Made by a program: the position numbers and the translations under genes. A stretch of 64,000 bases of DNA from an uncultured Aquimarina sp. (GTDB lineage: Bacteria > Bacteroidota > Bacteroidia > Flavobacteriales > Flavobacteriaceae), in assembly GCA_947493495.1 (NCBI GenBank), contig CANLRN010000011.1, positions 36,337-100,336 of the forward strand, read 5' to 3'. Every line of letters starts with the position of its first letter. Within the stretch, counting starts at the first letter, position 1. Under the pieces are notes generated by a model. That model saw only the letters and a program-made list of their open reading frames with translations, searched no databases and had not been told where the DNA came from. Below, piece by piece: positions 8,034 through 16,940 of this stretch.

Positions 8034-9143
8034 ATGACATTTTTAGAATTAGGAGTACCCGCAAATCTTGCTAAAGGTCTTAATGAAATAGGTATTTCTA
8101 CTCCTACAAAAATTCAAGAACAGGCAATACCTGTTCTCATTAATAATGATATAGATTTTATTGGAAAAGCGCAAACCGGAACAGGAAAAACAGCTGCATT
8201 CGGGATTCCATTACTCATTGGTATAAATCCTTCTGTAAATGAAGTACAAGCATTAGTACTGTCACCTACTAGAGAATTAGGACAACAGATAGCAAAACAG
8301 TTATTTAAATATACAAAGTATACCGAAAAGATTTTTACAGAATCTGTGTATGGTGGAGAAAAAATAGAGAAACAACTCTCTAGGCTAAAAAGACCAACAC
8401 ATATTATAGTAGCTACACCTGGGCGATTAATAGATTTAATAGAAAGAAAAGCTGTCGATATCTCCAAAATCAAAACGATCGTAATGGATGAAGCAGATGA
8501 GATGCTTAGCATGGGGTTTAAAAAAGAGCTTACAACTATTTTGAGTAAGACGAAAGGGTATCGTAATGTATGGCTCTTTTCTGCAACGATACCAGCTTCT
8601 CTAACGGAGATTATAAATTCTTATGTACAGAAAAATGCAATTAGAATTTCTGTAGATAAAAATGATGCAATAAATAAAAAAATAGACCATCATTTTGTAA
8701 TAGATGAAGAAGCTAATAAGCTAGATACATTAACGTATTTTCTAAAATCAAGAAGACTAGAAAGAGGTATTATATTTACTAAAACAAAAGTAGCTGCTCG
8801 TACATTATCTAAACAACTTATTGCAAAAAACTATGAAGTAGGTTTGCTAGAAGGAGAGATGACCCAAAAAGAAAGAGATAAGGTGATGAGGGCTTTTAAA
8901 AAAGGCACAACACAATTATTAGTATCTACAGATGTTGCCGCAAGAGGAATTGATGTAGCCAATCTAGCTTTTGTAGTGCATTATCAATTGCCAGATCAAA
9001 TAGAGTACTATACTCATAGAAGTGGTAGAACTGCAAGAGCAGGAAATACAGGTTTATCACTAGCTTTGATAGTAAAACAAGAGCTTAAAATAATTAGAGA
9101 TTTAGAGAAAAAATTAGGGATTAGGTTTAGTCAAATTAGATAA
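8034..9143 (+). CDS. DEAD-box ATP-dependent RNA helicase, compact form
   Basis: At 369 residues this is close to the bare two-RecA core. In order the motifs are Q-motif PTKIQEQAIP, motif I AQTGTGKT, Ia PTRELG, Ib TPGRL, II DEAD, III SAT, IV IIFTKTK, V DVAARGIDV and VI HRSGRTARAG. The protein ends about 30 residues after motif VI, so it lacks the basic or RNA-binding tail seen in RhlE, CsdA or DbpA. Expected role is ATP-driven remodelling of RNA duplexes in the cytoplasm. The next gene (tssH) starts 94 bp later on the same strand and no terminator was seen between them. Helicase identity is certain; subfamily is not. Confidence 0.95.
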   Translation: MTFLELGVPANLAKGLNEIGISTPTKIQEQAIPVLINNDIDFIGKAQTGTGKTAAFGIPLLIGINPSVNEVQALVLSPTRELGQQIAKQLFKYTKYTEKIFTESVYGGEKIEKQLSRLKRPTHIIVATPGRLIDLIERKAVDISKIKTIVMDEADEMLSMGFKKELTTILSKTKGYRNVWLFSATIPASLTEIINSYVQKNAIRISVDKNDAINKKIDHHFVIDEEANKLDTLTYFLKSRRLERGIIFTKTKVAARTLSKQLIAKNYEVGLLEGEMTQKERDKVMRAFKKGTTQLLVSTDVAARGIDVANLAFVVHYQLPDQIEYYTHRSGRTARAGNTGLSLALIVKQELKIIRDLEKKLGIRFSQIR

Positions 9144-9160
9144 AAAATCAAGTTTTAATT

Positions 9161-9194
9161 TTGTTTATAACAAGAACATGTAGTAATATTTTTG
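9161..9194 (+). promoter_or_regulatory. Candidate promoter for tssHBC
   Basis: TTG (9161-9163) and TATTTTTG (9187-9194) are separated by 23 bases, at the long end of the accepted spacing. They lie about 45 bp before the chosen tssH start, so the operon may have its own promoter. Confidence 0.35.
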
Positions 9195-9237
9195 TTAATT
9201 AATAGGTTATTTGTTTATTTTACCAAAAATCAACTAC

Positions 9238-11724
9238 ATGCAAGCACTAGACTACAGCTTATCCTCTAAAGTAGATAATGCTATTCACATAGCACAATCC
9301 ATTGCAAAAGAATATTATAATGATCAGTATAATGCTGCACATTTATTAAAAGCACTATTACATAAAGATGTAGGTTTAAAAGATTTTTTTGATCAGATAG
9401 ATGGAGATATATATTATTATGAAGAATGGTCAGAGGTACGAATAGAAGCCTTACCACGAGTAGTAAATATTCCCGACACTATCAAAGGGGACAAATCTAT
9501 AGAGGCTGTATTTAATGAAGCAGATACAATTAAGCTTAAATTAGGCGAAGATCAGATTACCCCACAAGCAGTATTGATATCATTGTGTACACCAGGAGTA
9601 GGCTTCTCATACGAACAGCTTAAAACATTACCCCTCAAGGCAGATGAAATTTTGATAGCTGCTACTCATAAAAATGGGACAAGCACTAATAAAACTAGTA
9701 CTACCCATAAATCTGGAAAAGCTACACCCCAAAAAATAGATACAGGCATATTAGAAGAATATTGTATCGACAAAACTTTTGCTGCAAAAAACCAACAATT
9801 AGATGATGTATTTGGTAGAGATGCAGAAGTAAAAATGATTACAGAAATATTAGGAAGACATGCCAAACCTAATGTACTAATCACTGGAGAACCAGGCGTA
9901 GGAAAAACAGTATTATTAGATGGTTTTACAGAAGCTGTAATTAACGGTAATACTCCAGAAATATTAGATAATGCACAGATTTATGAATTAGATTTTATCA
10001 ATTTAGTCTCTGGAGCAACGTATAAGAGTGAAGTAGAAGACAGGTTTAAAAAAATTATCGCAGCATTAAAAGAATTCGAAAAACCAATTTTATTGATTGA
10101 TGAGATCAATAATCTTACAGATAAGAATAATGGAAATCAAGGCTTGGTTAATATCTTAAAATCAGAACTAGCAAAAGGACAAGTTACCTTTATCGCCACA
10201 ATAACTAATGATGCGTACAGAAAACATATAGAAACAGATGAAGGATTATCGCGTAGGTTCGAAATTGTTGCATTAGAAGAACCCTCAGAAGAAGATGCGC
10301 TTACAATGATTTCTAATACGATTGCAAAATATAAAGACCACCATAGTTTAGATATTATAGATGAAACCATCGCAGAAGCCATAAGATTATCTAAGCGTTT
10401 TAATAAAGACAGAAGTCTTCCTGATGCGGCTATAGATCTTATAGACAGAACGATGTCTGCTTCTAAGTATATGATAGAAACAACTGCGAATAACGTAGAA
10501 ACACTATTAAAAGAAGTAAAACAAATTGGAGAACAGAAATCAGAAATATCAGAAAAAACAAATTCAATTAGCTGGATCTACAATAATTTGAAGAATAAGT
10601 TTAGTTATTTGTTGTTTACAGAACTGGGAGAAGATGAGATGATTCTAGGAGAAGAAACTTTTGATAACTACAAAACAAAAATTGTTACTATTCTAGATCA
10701 TTTTTTTAAGAAAGCTTCAGAAGAAAAAACTTTTATTGATAAAAACGACGTTTCAGCAACTATAGCAAATAAAACAGGGATTCCTGTCGGAAAGCTCCAA
10801 GCTGATGAAAAAGAACGATTGCTCAATATGGAAGATCACCTTAAAAAAAGGGTAATCGGTCAAGATCACGCTATAAAAACTATTTCTGAAGCAGTTTTAG
10901 AATCCAGATCTGGTCTTAGTAAACCAGGATTGCCTACAGGTTCTTTCTTTTTTACAGGACCTACAGGAACAGGTAAGACAGAATTGGCCAAATCATTAGC
11001 AGAATTTTTATTTCAGACAGAAGAAGCAATTATTCGTTTTGACATGTCAGAATTTAAAGAAGAACACTCTGCAGCTTTATTATATGGCGCGCCTCCAGGG
11101 TATGTTGGATACGAAGAAGGAGGGTTATTGGTAAATAAGATAAGACAAAAACCATATTCGATCGTATTATTTGATGAAATAGAAAAAGCGCATCCATCAG
11201 TATTTGATATTTTTCTTCAGATATTAGATGAAGGAAAACTAAATGATAGATTAGGTAAAACAGGAGATTTTTCTAATGCCGTTATATTATTTACCTCTAA
11301 TATAGGAAGTGAACATGTAGTACAATCATTTACTGACGGAGATATCCCAAAATCAACAGATCTATTAGAATTAATGTCTAATCATTTTAGACCAGAGTTT
11401 TTAGGAAGATTAACAGAGATTGTCCCTTTTGCTCCGATAACTAAAGAAAATGTAGTAAAAATCTTTAAAATTCAATTAAAAGACTTGCATAAAGCATTGA
11501 ATAAACAAGAAGTTACGCTAGAATTGACAGATGCTGCGCAAGAATACCTAGCGTATAAAGGATTTACACCAAAATATGGGGCAAGACCATTACGGGGAGT
11601 AATTAGAACTGAGCTAAGAGGTCCATTGTCTAAAATGTTGATTACAGGAGAAATAGGTAAAGGAAGTGTAGTGAGCTTGGATGTAAAAGACAAAAAAATG
11701 AAATGGAGCTATAATAAAAAGTAA
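9238..11724 (+). CDS. tssH: T6SSiii sheath-recycling AAA+ unfoldase TssH/ClpV-like
   Basis: I chose the ATG at 9238 (MQALDYSLSSKVDNAIH); an in-frame ATG at 9211 would add nine residues. The 828-residue protein has the Clp/Hsp100 layout. A Clp N-domain (IAQSIAKEYYNDQYNAAHLLKALL) is followed by AAA domain 1 with Walker A GEPGVGKT (about residue 216) and Walker B LLIDEINN. AAA domain 2 has Walker A GPTGTGKT (about residue 573), Walker B IVLFDEIEKAHP, the pore-loop motif GAPPGYVGYEEGG and sensor-2 GARPLRGVI. The segment between the AAA modules is shorter than the ClpB middle domain. That and the two sheath genes immediately downstream favour TssH over ClpB. It would disassemble contracted TssBC sheath using ATP. 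Confidence 0.82.
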   Translation: MQALDYSLSSKVDNAIHIAQSIAKEYYNDQYNAAHLLKALLHKDVGLKDFFDQIDGDIYYYEEWSEVRIEALPRVVNIPDTIKGDKSIEAVFNEADTIKLKLGEDQITPQAVLISLCTPGVGFSYEQLKTLPLKADEILIAATHKNGTSTNKTSTTHKSGKATPQKIDTGILEEYCIDKTFAAKNQQLDDVFGRDAEVKMITEILGRHAKPNVLITGEPGVGKTVLLDGFTEAVINGNTPEILDNAQIYELDFINLVSGATYKSEVEDRFKKIIAALKEFEKPILLIDEINNLTDKNNGNQGLVNILKSELAKGQVTFIATITNDAYRKHIETDEGLSRRFEIVALEEPSEEDALTMISNTIAKYKDHHSLDIIDETIAEAIRLSKRFNKDRSLPDAAIDLIDRTMSASKYMIETTANNVETLLKEVKQIGEQKSEISEKTNSISWIYNNLKNKFSYLLFTELGEDEMILGEETFDNYKTKIVTILDHFFKKASEEKTFIDKNDVSATIANKTGIPVGKLQADEKERLLNMEDHLKKRVIGQDHAIKTISEAVLESRSGLSKPGLPTGSFFFTGPTGTGKTELAKSLAEFLFQTEEAIIRFDMSEFKEEHSAALLYGAPPGYVGYEEGGLLVNKIRQKPYSIVLFDEIEKAHPSVFDIFLQILDEGKLNDRLGKTGDFSNAVILFTSNIGSEHVVQSFTDGDIPKSTDLLELMSNHFRPEFLGRLTEIVPFAPITKENVVKIFKIQLKDLHKALNKQEVTLELTDAAQEYLAYKGFTPKYGARPLRGVIRTELRGPLSKMLITGEIGKGSVVSLDVKDKKMKWSYNKK

Positions 11725-11782
11725 CATCCTGAGATAAAATTTAGTATATTTATAATTCGCAATTATTCATTAAATAGAAAAT

Positions 11783-12232
11783 ATGAGCAGTAATACGTAT
11801 GGATTAGGAGGAACAGAGGTAAAAACAGATGCTAGTGAAGCTATACTAGAAATTGGACAAAATAAAACACTACTTGTTCAGAAATTGACCCAAGATCAAC
11901 CTATAAAGCCAAAGATTGTTAATGGATTAACTTCTATAGATCATGTATTTGAAAACTATAAACCAGAAGTAGAAGCAGAGTTTGAAGACTCTGACGGAGT
12001 AGAAAGTAAAGAAATGCTGAAATTTAATCACTTAGGTGATTTTGGTAAAAAAGGGATTATAAATCAAAGTAAATTTTTGAATGATCTGGATACAGAAAAA
12101 GATCAGTATCTAAAAGTAGTAAAGCAGCTAAAATCTAATAAAATATTAAAAGCAGCATTGGCGGATCCAGACGCAAAACAAGCACTTTTACGATCAATTC
12201 AATCACTATTAGCAGAATTACAACAAGGTTAA
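11783..12232 (+). CDS. tssB: T6SSiii contractile sheath small subunit TssB
   Basis: This 149-residue acidic cytosolic protein begins MSSNTYGLGGTEVKTD. It contains the segment KEMLKFNHLGDFGKKGI, reminiscent of the small-subunit family signature, and a C-terminal helix ending QSLLAELQQG. Bacteroidota T6SSiii sheath small subunits are of this length and are encoded directly before the large subunit, as here (17-bp gap to tssC). It should form the sheath heterodimer with TssC around the inner tube. The call rests on length, order and similarity to remembered family members. Confidence 0.8.
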   Translation: MSSNTYGLGGTEVKTDASEAILEIGQNKTLLVQKLTQDQPIKPKIVNGLTSIDHVFENYKPEVEAEFEDSDGVESKEMLKFNHLGDFGKKGIINQSKFLNDLDTEKDQYLKVVKQLKSNKILKAALADPDAKQALLRSIQSLLAELQQG

Positions 12233-12249
12233 AATATATACAATTATAG

Positions 12250-13602
12250 ATGGCAGCAGGAAAACAAGCTCAGGAAAATATTAAGATAGAAAACCCAGCA
12301 AAAGAATTAAAGGTTAATGAAGAGAAATTAGCCAAATACGGGGGATTTGATTTACTAGAGGCGTGTATTGAAGATGTTCAGAACATGAATCCAGATCGAA
12401 AGGCACGTAAAAAAATATTTCTCACAGAATCATCAAAAAAAGCTGAAAGAGCTAAATTGCAAAAAACTCTTGAGATTTGGGGAGATATACTATCATCTTC
12501 TGATGATCTATCAGTTATGGTAGATGAATCTGAAAAAAGATCAGAAATTGCAGGGAAATCATTAGAAAAAAACTTAGGAGCTGCATTAGAACAGACCAGA
12601 GAACTAGAACAATCTTATCGATCTGTCGCATTATTTTTTAAAAATACAGAATCTCAGAAAATAAAAAATATCAATATCATGAATGCTGAACTCGATCAGC
12701 TTAAGGATCTTGATAACACTCGATTTATTGATGCAGTAGAAGAAGAATTAGTACAGGGATATGATCGTTTAGATCTTAGAGATAATTATGGATTATTGGT
12801 AGTTCCTGGATATTTGGGATCTAATAAAGTTATAGAAAAATGGGCTAAAATTGCTCATGAAAATAAAGTAATGATGGTCACTGATTTTGAGCATCTTGAT
12901 GAACCTGATGATGTTATGGAGATGTTTGAAGCTGCTAACCTTACTGGAGGCGATAAGTACAGATCTAATGTGATTATGTCTTGTAATTGGCTTGTTGGTA
13001 GAGGAAAACACGATGAGGTTGGTGAAGAGGATGACCTTTTTGTTCCTCCATCTAGTGCATTAGCTGGTAAAATATATAAAACCTTAATGTCTCAGGTGAC
13101 TGCAGGTAAGAAATTTGGTGGGATGAATGAGGTGGATGGAGTTCGTTTTGACCTTAAGAAAAGTGAAATTGCTCAGCTAGAAAAGTTGGGATTAGTACCT
13201 ATGGTAAACGAATATGGTAAAGTAATGGCATTTTCTGCTAAAACACTGTTCAATGGTGATAATTTAGGATTACAAACGTATTCTGTAGTTCGTGTATTTG
13301 ATTATGTTACTAAGGTATTGATGGATTTCTTAAACAGAAGAGCTTTTGAAAACTTTAATGCCAGAACGCGAAAAGAACTTATGGGACAGATCGTTAAATT
13401 CTTAGATGAGATTACTGGACCTGATCAATTAATCGAAGATTTTTCTATCAAGCGTTTCGAACAAGATCCAAATCAAAAAGATAGAGTATATTTAGATATA
13501 CACATGAAACCATATTTCCCGGCTAAAAATTTTATGATTAAAATGGATGGACAAAAAGGAGATGATGGTACAGATTGGGACTCTGATTATGAGCAACAAT
13601 AG
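12250..13602 (+). CDS. tssC: T6SSiii contractile sheath large subunit TssC (DUF5458 type)
   Basis: This 450-residue protein has the features of the Bacteroidota TssC family. It has an N-terminal charged helical segment, a sheath core with DNYGLLVVPGYLGSNKVIEKW and the segment KYRSNVIMSCNWLVGRGKHDE. Near the C-terminus come the FLNRRAFENFNARTRKEL helix and a beta-rich end with DIHMKPYFPAKNF. Length matches the family (about 450). No signal peptide; the sheath assembles in the cytoplasm. It is the last gene of the module and is followed by a strong terminator. No tube (Hcp), spike, baseplate or membrane-complex genes appear on either side in this window. Confidence 0.87.
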   Translation: MAAGKQAQENIKIENPAKELKVNEEKLAKYGGFDLLEACIEDVQNMNPDRKARKKIFLTESSKKAERAKLQKTLEIWGDILSSSDDLSVMVDESEKRSEIAGKSLEKNLGAALEQTRELEQSYRSVALFFKNTESQKIKNINIMNAELDQLKDLDNTRFIDAVEEELVQGYDRLDLRDNYGLLVVPGYLGSNKVIEKWAKIAHENKVMMVTDFEHLDEPDDVMEMFEAANLTGGDKYRSNVIMSCNWLVGRGKHDEVGEEDDLFVPPSSALAGKIYKTLMSQVTAGKKFGGMNEVDGVRFDLKKSEIAQLEKLGLVPMVNEYGKVMAFSAKTLFNGDNLGLQTYSVVRVFDYVTKVLMDFLNRRAFENFNARTRKELMGQIVKFLDEITGPDQLIEDFSIKRFEQDPNQKDRVYLDIHMKPYFPAKNFMIKMDGQKGDDGTDWDSDYEQQ

Positions 13603-13629
13603 GAATCAAATTTTATATATAACATAAAG

Positions 13630-13667
13630 AAATCGTCTATAAATTATTTTATAGACGATTTTCTTTT
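13630..13667 (+). terminator. Strong terminator after tssC
   Basis: A perfect 14-bp stem (13630-13643 and 13648-13661) with a 4-base TTAT loop is followed by TCTTTTT. It lies 27 bp past the tssC stop and closes the operon. Confidence 0.85.
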
Positions 13668-13697
13668 TAGCTTACCTTTGTTTTTAACCTAGATTGT

Positions 13698-13773
13698 CAA
13701 TGTCGTTAAGTTAAGCTTTATCATTGTCAGTGTGACAGAATTGATGTTTTTTGAGCTTAACTTAACGACATTG
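13698..13773 (-). repeat. Palindromic repeat C, copy 1 (short form)
   Basis: Perfect 20-bp arms (left 13698-13717, right 13754-13773) carry AATGTCGTTAAGTTAAGCT and its reverse complement around a 36-bp core. The core contains ATCATTGTCA and GTGTGACAG. Relative to copies 2 and 3 it is inverted and internally shortened. It lies 16 bp from MITE-like copy 2. Confidence 0.75.
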
Positions 13774-13789
13774 CCCAGATTATGTGTTA

Positions 13790-13950
13790 TACGATTTACG
13801 AATAAAAATTTCGCATCTAATGACATTCTTTTTCTACTATATTTTCTTCATAAAATGAAACAATAGCTATGGCTATTCTTTAATTTGATTCATCAATCTA
13901 GCGAAAAATCCTTGCCATTATTTTTACGAAATTCTCATCCGTAAATCGTA
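13790..13950 (+). mobile_element. MITE-like element B, copy 2
   Basis: This 161-bp element is nearly identical to copy 1 (three substitutions) and in the same orientation. Its right end at 13950 directly abuts the stop codon (13951-13953, minus strand) of the crystallin-like lipoprotein gene. It forms an inverted pair with copy 3 at 20917-21078. Confidence 0.7.
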
Positions 13951-14658
13951 TTACAAGCGTTGAATTCGTATTGAACTTGTAGTATTATTAATACCACGAG
14001 CTATAAATTCATTTTCTCTAACACCAAATTGAAAACGAGGTCTAGAAATTTTAGATAATCTTCTTCCTCTAAAATTATTGTGTTGGAAATAAGTAACTCT
14101 ATATCTACTACCTGTAGGGTTTCTTATAATAGAGAAAGAAACAATGTCGTTCATATTACGATTAGAACCAGGAAGCGTTGATCTAATACTAGCTAATCTT
14201 CTTGCACTAGCTGTTATAGTAGCATTATCTCCTAAAAAAGCGCCACCGCCAAGCCCAAAGCGTTGTATTCTTACATCACTAAAAAGAACATCAAAAACAT
14301 CATTCTTAGCCAGTACATCTCCAGTAGTTTCTACATCCACAGGAAACTGCGCATTAATAAATGCGTTTTCATCTTCTTCAGTCTCGAATAAGTAAAATTT
14401 ATCGTCTGAATTCAATACAAACCCTGTATCCCATATTTGTTCTAGGATTGGATTTAAATTGGGTGTAGCTATATCACCATCAATAAGTGATACATTATAT
14501 TCTTTACCTTCAAAAACAAGCGTTGCTTCAATCTGATCTTCATTTAATTGCGTGATTTCGTCAGTGCCCTCTTGGTTATTAGTTTCACATGACATAAATG
14601 TTAATCCTACTAAAGCTAGTAAAATAAATACACGGGGGAAAAATTTCATTTTTTTCAT
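13951..14658 (-). CDS. Lipoprotein with C-terminal beta/gamma-crystallin-like domain
   Basis: This 235-residue protein has a lipoprotein signal (MKKMKFFPRVFILLALVGLT then FMSC), so it should be anchored in the outer membrane through its first Cys. The C-terminal 45 residues resemble a Greek-key crystallin motif. They carry YFQHNNFRGRRLSKISRP, then FGVRENEFIARGINNTTSSIRI, where TSSIRI replaces the usual NDxxSSIRV end. The central segment (FYLFETEEDENAFINAQFP) is unassigned. Crystallin folds in bacteria often bind Ca2+; whether the ligands are kept here is unclear. A start four residues downstream (MKFF) is also possible. The gene stands alone in the repeat-flanked island, with a MITE-like element touching its stop codon. 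Confidence 0.7.
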   Translation of the reverse strand: MKKMKFFPRVFILLALVGLTFMSCETNNQEGTDEITQLNEDQIEATLVFEGKEYNVSLIDGDIATPNLNPILEQIWDTGFVLNSDDKFYLFETEEDENAFINAQFPVDVETTGDVLAKNDVFDVLFSDVRIQRFGLGGGAFLGDNATITASARRLASIRSTLPGSNRNMNDIVSFSIIRNPTGSRYRVTYFQHNNFRGRRLSKISRPRFQFGVRENEFIARGINNTTSSIRIQRL

Positions 14659-15332
14659 TGTTAAAAAATTTAGTTATTAGTTTTAAGTTATTTTAAAAAA
14701 GTTTTATTAATTGATTAAGATAAGCTGAGTGCTCATTTATTAACTAAATAGTATAAGAAGCACCTTTCCGAGTGGTTTTTCATGGTGAATTAGAGAATGA
14801 TATTAGATTTTCTATTAAAAATCCTCGAATTGGCGAATTTATAATTAGATAAGTGTCAAAATTTACAACAGATAAGTCTTAATAATTAAGTATAAACTTA
14901 TTATAGTAATATTAAAGGTTTTTTTTATTTTTTAATGTTAGATGTCTAACATTTTTAGAAATTTTTTCCCCATGCACGTGGTTAATAAGCTCTGGGTTTA
15001 ATACGCTATAATTAACAAAGTAAGGGTAAACATTTTAATAATAAATGGTAACCTATAGAATGAGCATAAACCAACAAACGTATAACGGGCTGGATATATT
15101 TTAGAGCAAAGAGAGGAGGTTTTTAAAAAAGAATACCATCATTAATCATCGAATCATTTTATCTTTAAGAAGTAAAACTACTTTGATTAAAGAAATGATT
15201 ACGTAAGTCCACTAATTTAGAGCTATTCATCCACAAATATAGGTGATAATTCCCCATTTTTAGTTTAAAAATAAACTTTGTAAATACTTTTATATATACT
15301 TTAAATTTTAACTATATAAATATATTACAATT
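14659..15332. other. 674-bp AT-rich intergenic region with one hairpin
   Basis: This is the gap between two divergently oriented lipoprotein genes. It holds a 9-bp hairpin at 14934-14953 (AATGTTAGA, 2-base loop) with T-rich flanks on the plus strand. A 14-codon ORF at 15060-15104 is too short to support. No other structure was recognised. Confidence 0.5.
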
Positions 15333-16151
15333 ATGAAAAAAAATAAATTTAAATTAAAATCAATCTTTTTTTTGATGGCTCTTACTTTATTGTTTAGCTG
15401 TGAAAAAGAAAATGTAGACACTGACATCTCTGAAAAATTTGAAGAAGTTAATTCGAAGGCATCCCCTTTTGATAGAGTACTTACCCATGATTCTTTTTTA
15501 AGAATTAGACCCGATCTGTCATTGTGGTTTAAAGCGGGGACTCATGTAAGTTTTCATAATAATGGAAATGTAAAAAAAGCAGTTTTGTATTACGCTCAAT
15601 ATCTTTTGATAAGTGGTGTGGGACAAAGAGGATCTTTGCAAACGAAAGGGTGGTTTAAACCAGGGACAGCGATACATTTTGATATAAATGGACATGTTTT
15701 AAAAGGTACTTTGGCAGAGAACTCCTTTTTGCCAATTGGATGGGGGAATTCTGGTAAAAAATTATGGTTTAAAGGAGGGACTGAAATTCGTTTCGGTTAT
15801 GGAGTAGTGGCTTCTGCTGTCTTATTAAATAATTCTTTTATCAGTGTAACAGGATATACAAGAGTATGGTTTAGAAAACATTATAGAGTAGATTTTGATT
15901 TTTATGGAAATGCAGCTTCTGGAAATTTAGTGAACCTTAATTCTAGTCCAATAGGGAATGGAACTAAAATATGGTTTAGATCCTGGACTACTATTACCTA
16001 TGATGGAGAAACTGGTTATGTACTATCAGGAACATTGCACAAGAGAACTTATTTAAAGTTAGCATTTGATAATAGCAATAGGTGGTTTGATGCAGGTACT
16101 TTTGTTGAACTAGATAGTAATGGTCGTGTAACTGATTATTTTCCTTATTAA
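15333..16151 (+). CDS. Lipoprotein with six WFKxGT-type beta repeats
   Basis: This 272-residue protein has a lipoprotein signal ending LTLLFSC. The rest consists of about six imperfect repeats of 33-43 residues. Each begins with WF(K/R/D) followed, in most repeats, by xGT, then an aromatic strand and often NGxV plus a GTL/AVLL strand. The repeat starts read LWFKAGTHVSF, GWFKPGTAIHF, LWFKGGTEIRF, VWFRKHYRVDF, IWFRSWTTITY and RWFDAGTFVEL. The pattern recalls MORN-like beta hairpin repeats but matches no named family I recognise. The protein probably folds as a surface-exposed beta solenoid or propeller. It stands alone, with a repeat C copy 31 bp downstream. Confidence 0.75.
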   Translation: MKKNKFKLKSIFFLMALTLLFSCEKENVDTDISEKFEEVNSKASPFDRVLTHDSFLRIRPDLSLWFKAGTHVSFHNNGNVKKAVLYYAQYLLISGVGQRGSLQTKGWFKPGTAIHFDINGHVLKGTLAENSFLPIGWGNSGKKLWFKGGTEIRFGYGVVASAVLLNNSFISVTGYTRVWFRKHYRVDFDFYGNAASGNLVNLNSSPIGNGTKIWFRSWTTITYDGETGYVLSGTLHKRTYLKLAFDNSNRWFDAGTFVELDSNGRVTDYFPY

Positions 16152-16182
16152 TTCATTTTAGTTAGGGTAAACCCATTTTATC

Positions 16183-16335
16183 AATGTCGTTAAGTTAAGC
16201 TCAAAAAATACCTATTTGTCACACTAAGCTTGTCTTGTCAGTAGACTGGACTGTCGAAGTGGAATCAAAAAAGAAGGTTATGATGATCCTCGAAAGGCTC
16301 AGATTGACAATGATAAAGCTTAACTTAACGACATT
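16183..16335 (+). repeat. Palindromic repeat C, copy 2 (long form)
   Basis: Perfect 19-bp arms (16183-16201 and 16317-16335) flank a 115-bp core. The core contains TGTCACACTAAGCTTGTC and CTGTCGAAGTGGAATC, resembling REP-like intergenic units common in Flavobacteriaceae. No ORF. Confidence 0.75.
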
Positions 16336-16562
16336 ACCTGTTTAATGTATTAGGAATTTCTGTTTAACGGGCTAGGTAGATATTTCATATTTTAGTTGTT
16401 GTAAATACTAGCGTTTCATTACTTTGTTAATGTAACTACCATATGTAATGTATACAAGCATAGTGTAGTGCTAGGCTAAAATTAAGAAAACATAAATGTG
16501 TATTGCATATAAAAGATCTTTAGATGAAACCTTAATAGATAAACCATAAACCGTGAAAATAA

Positions 16563-16940
16563 TTAGATCACTTTTCGAGCTCTAATTTGAGATATAGCAG
16601 ATAATAACTTGTCAAAATTTACGGGTTTAGAAAAATAATTATCAAAACCTAAATTGATGAACCTCTGTGAATCACCAGGCATTGCATATGCAGTAACTGC
16701 AAATATTGGTATCTCACTAAGAATATCTAATTTTTTAAATCTATCAAGGAGTTCGCAACCATCCATTTGGTTTAAACCGAGATTAATATCTACCAAGATA
16801 AGATCTAGAGAAGTTTTCTTTACTATTTTTAATGCACTAAGGCCATTATCGGTAATAATAACATTAGATTCATTCTTAGAAAGCATCTTATCCATTACCA
16901 TGGCATTAATTTTATTATCCTCTACGTATAGTATATTCAT
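16563..16940 (-). CDS. Single-domain CheY-like response regulator
   Basis: This 125-residue receiver domain has no output domain. The acidic pocket is VEDN near residues 6-9, the phospho-acceptor is Asp51 in LVDINLG, the Thr switch is in AVTAYA and the conserved Lys is in YFSKPV. It overlaps the kinase gene by 4 bp (ATGA at 16937-16940), so the two are translationally coupled and very likely partners. With no DNA-binding or enzymatic domain, it must act through protein contacts or as a phosphorelay intermediate. The downstream target is not visible in this window. Confidence 0.92.
   Translation of the reverse strand: MNILYVEDNKINAMVMDKMLSKNESNVIITDNGLSALKIVKKTSLDLILVDINLGLNQMDGCELLDRFKKLDILSEIPIFAVTAYAMPGDSQRFINLGFDNYFSKPVNFDKLLSAISQIRARKVI

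Noticed and set aside
15060..15104. 14-codon ORF (MSINQQTYNGLDIF)
   Set aside because: Too short, with no ribosome-binding or promoter support.
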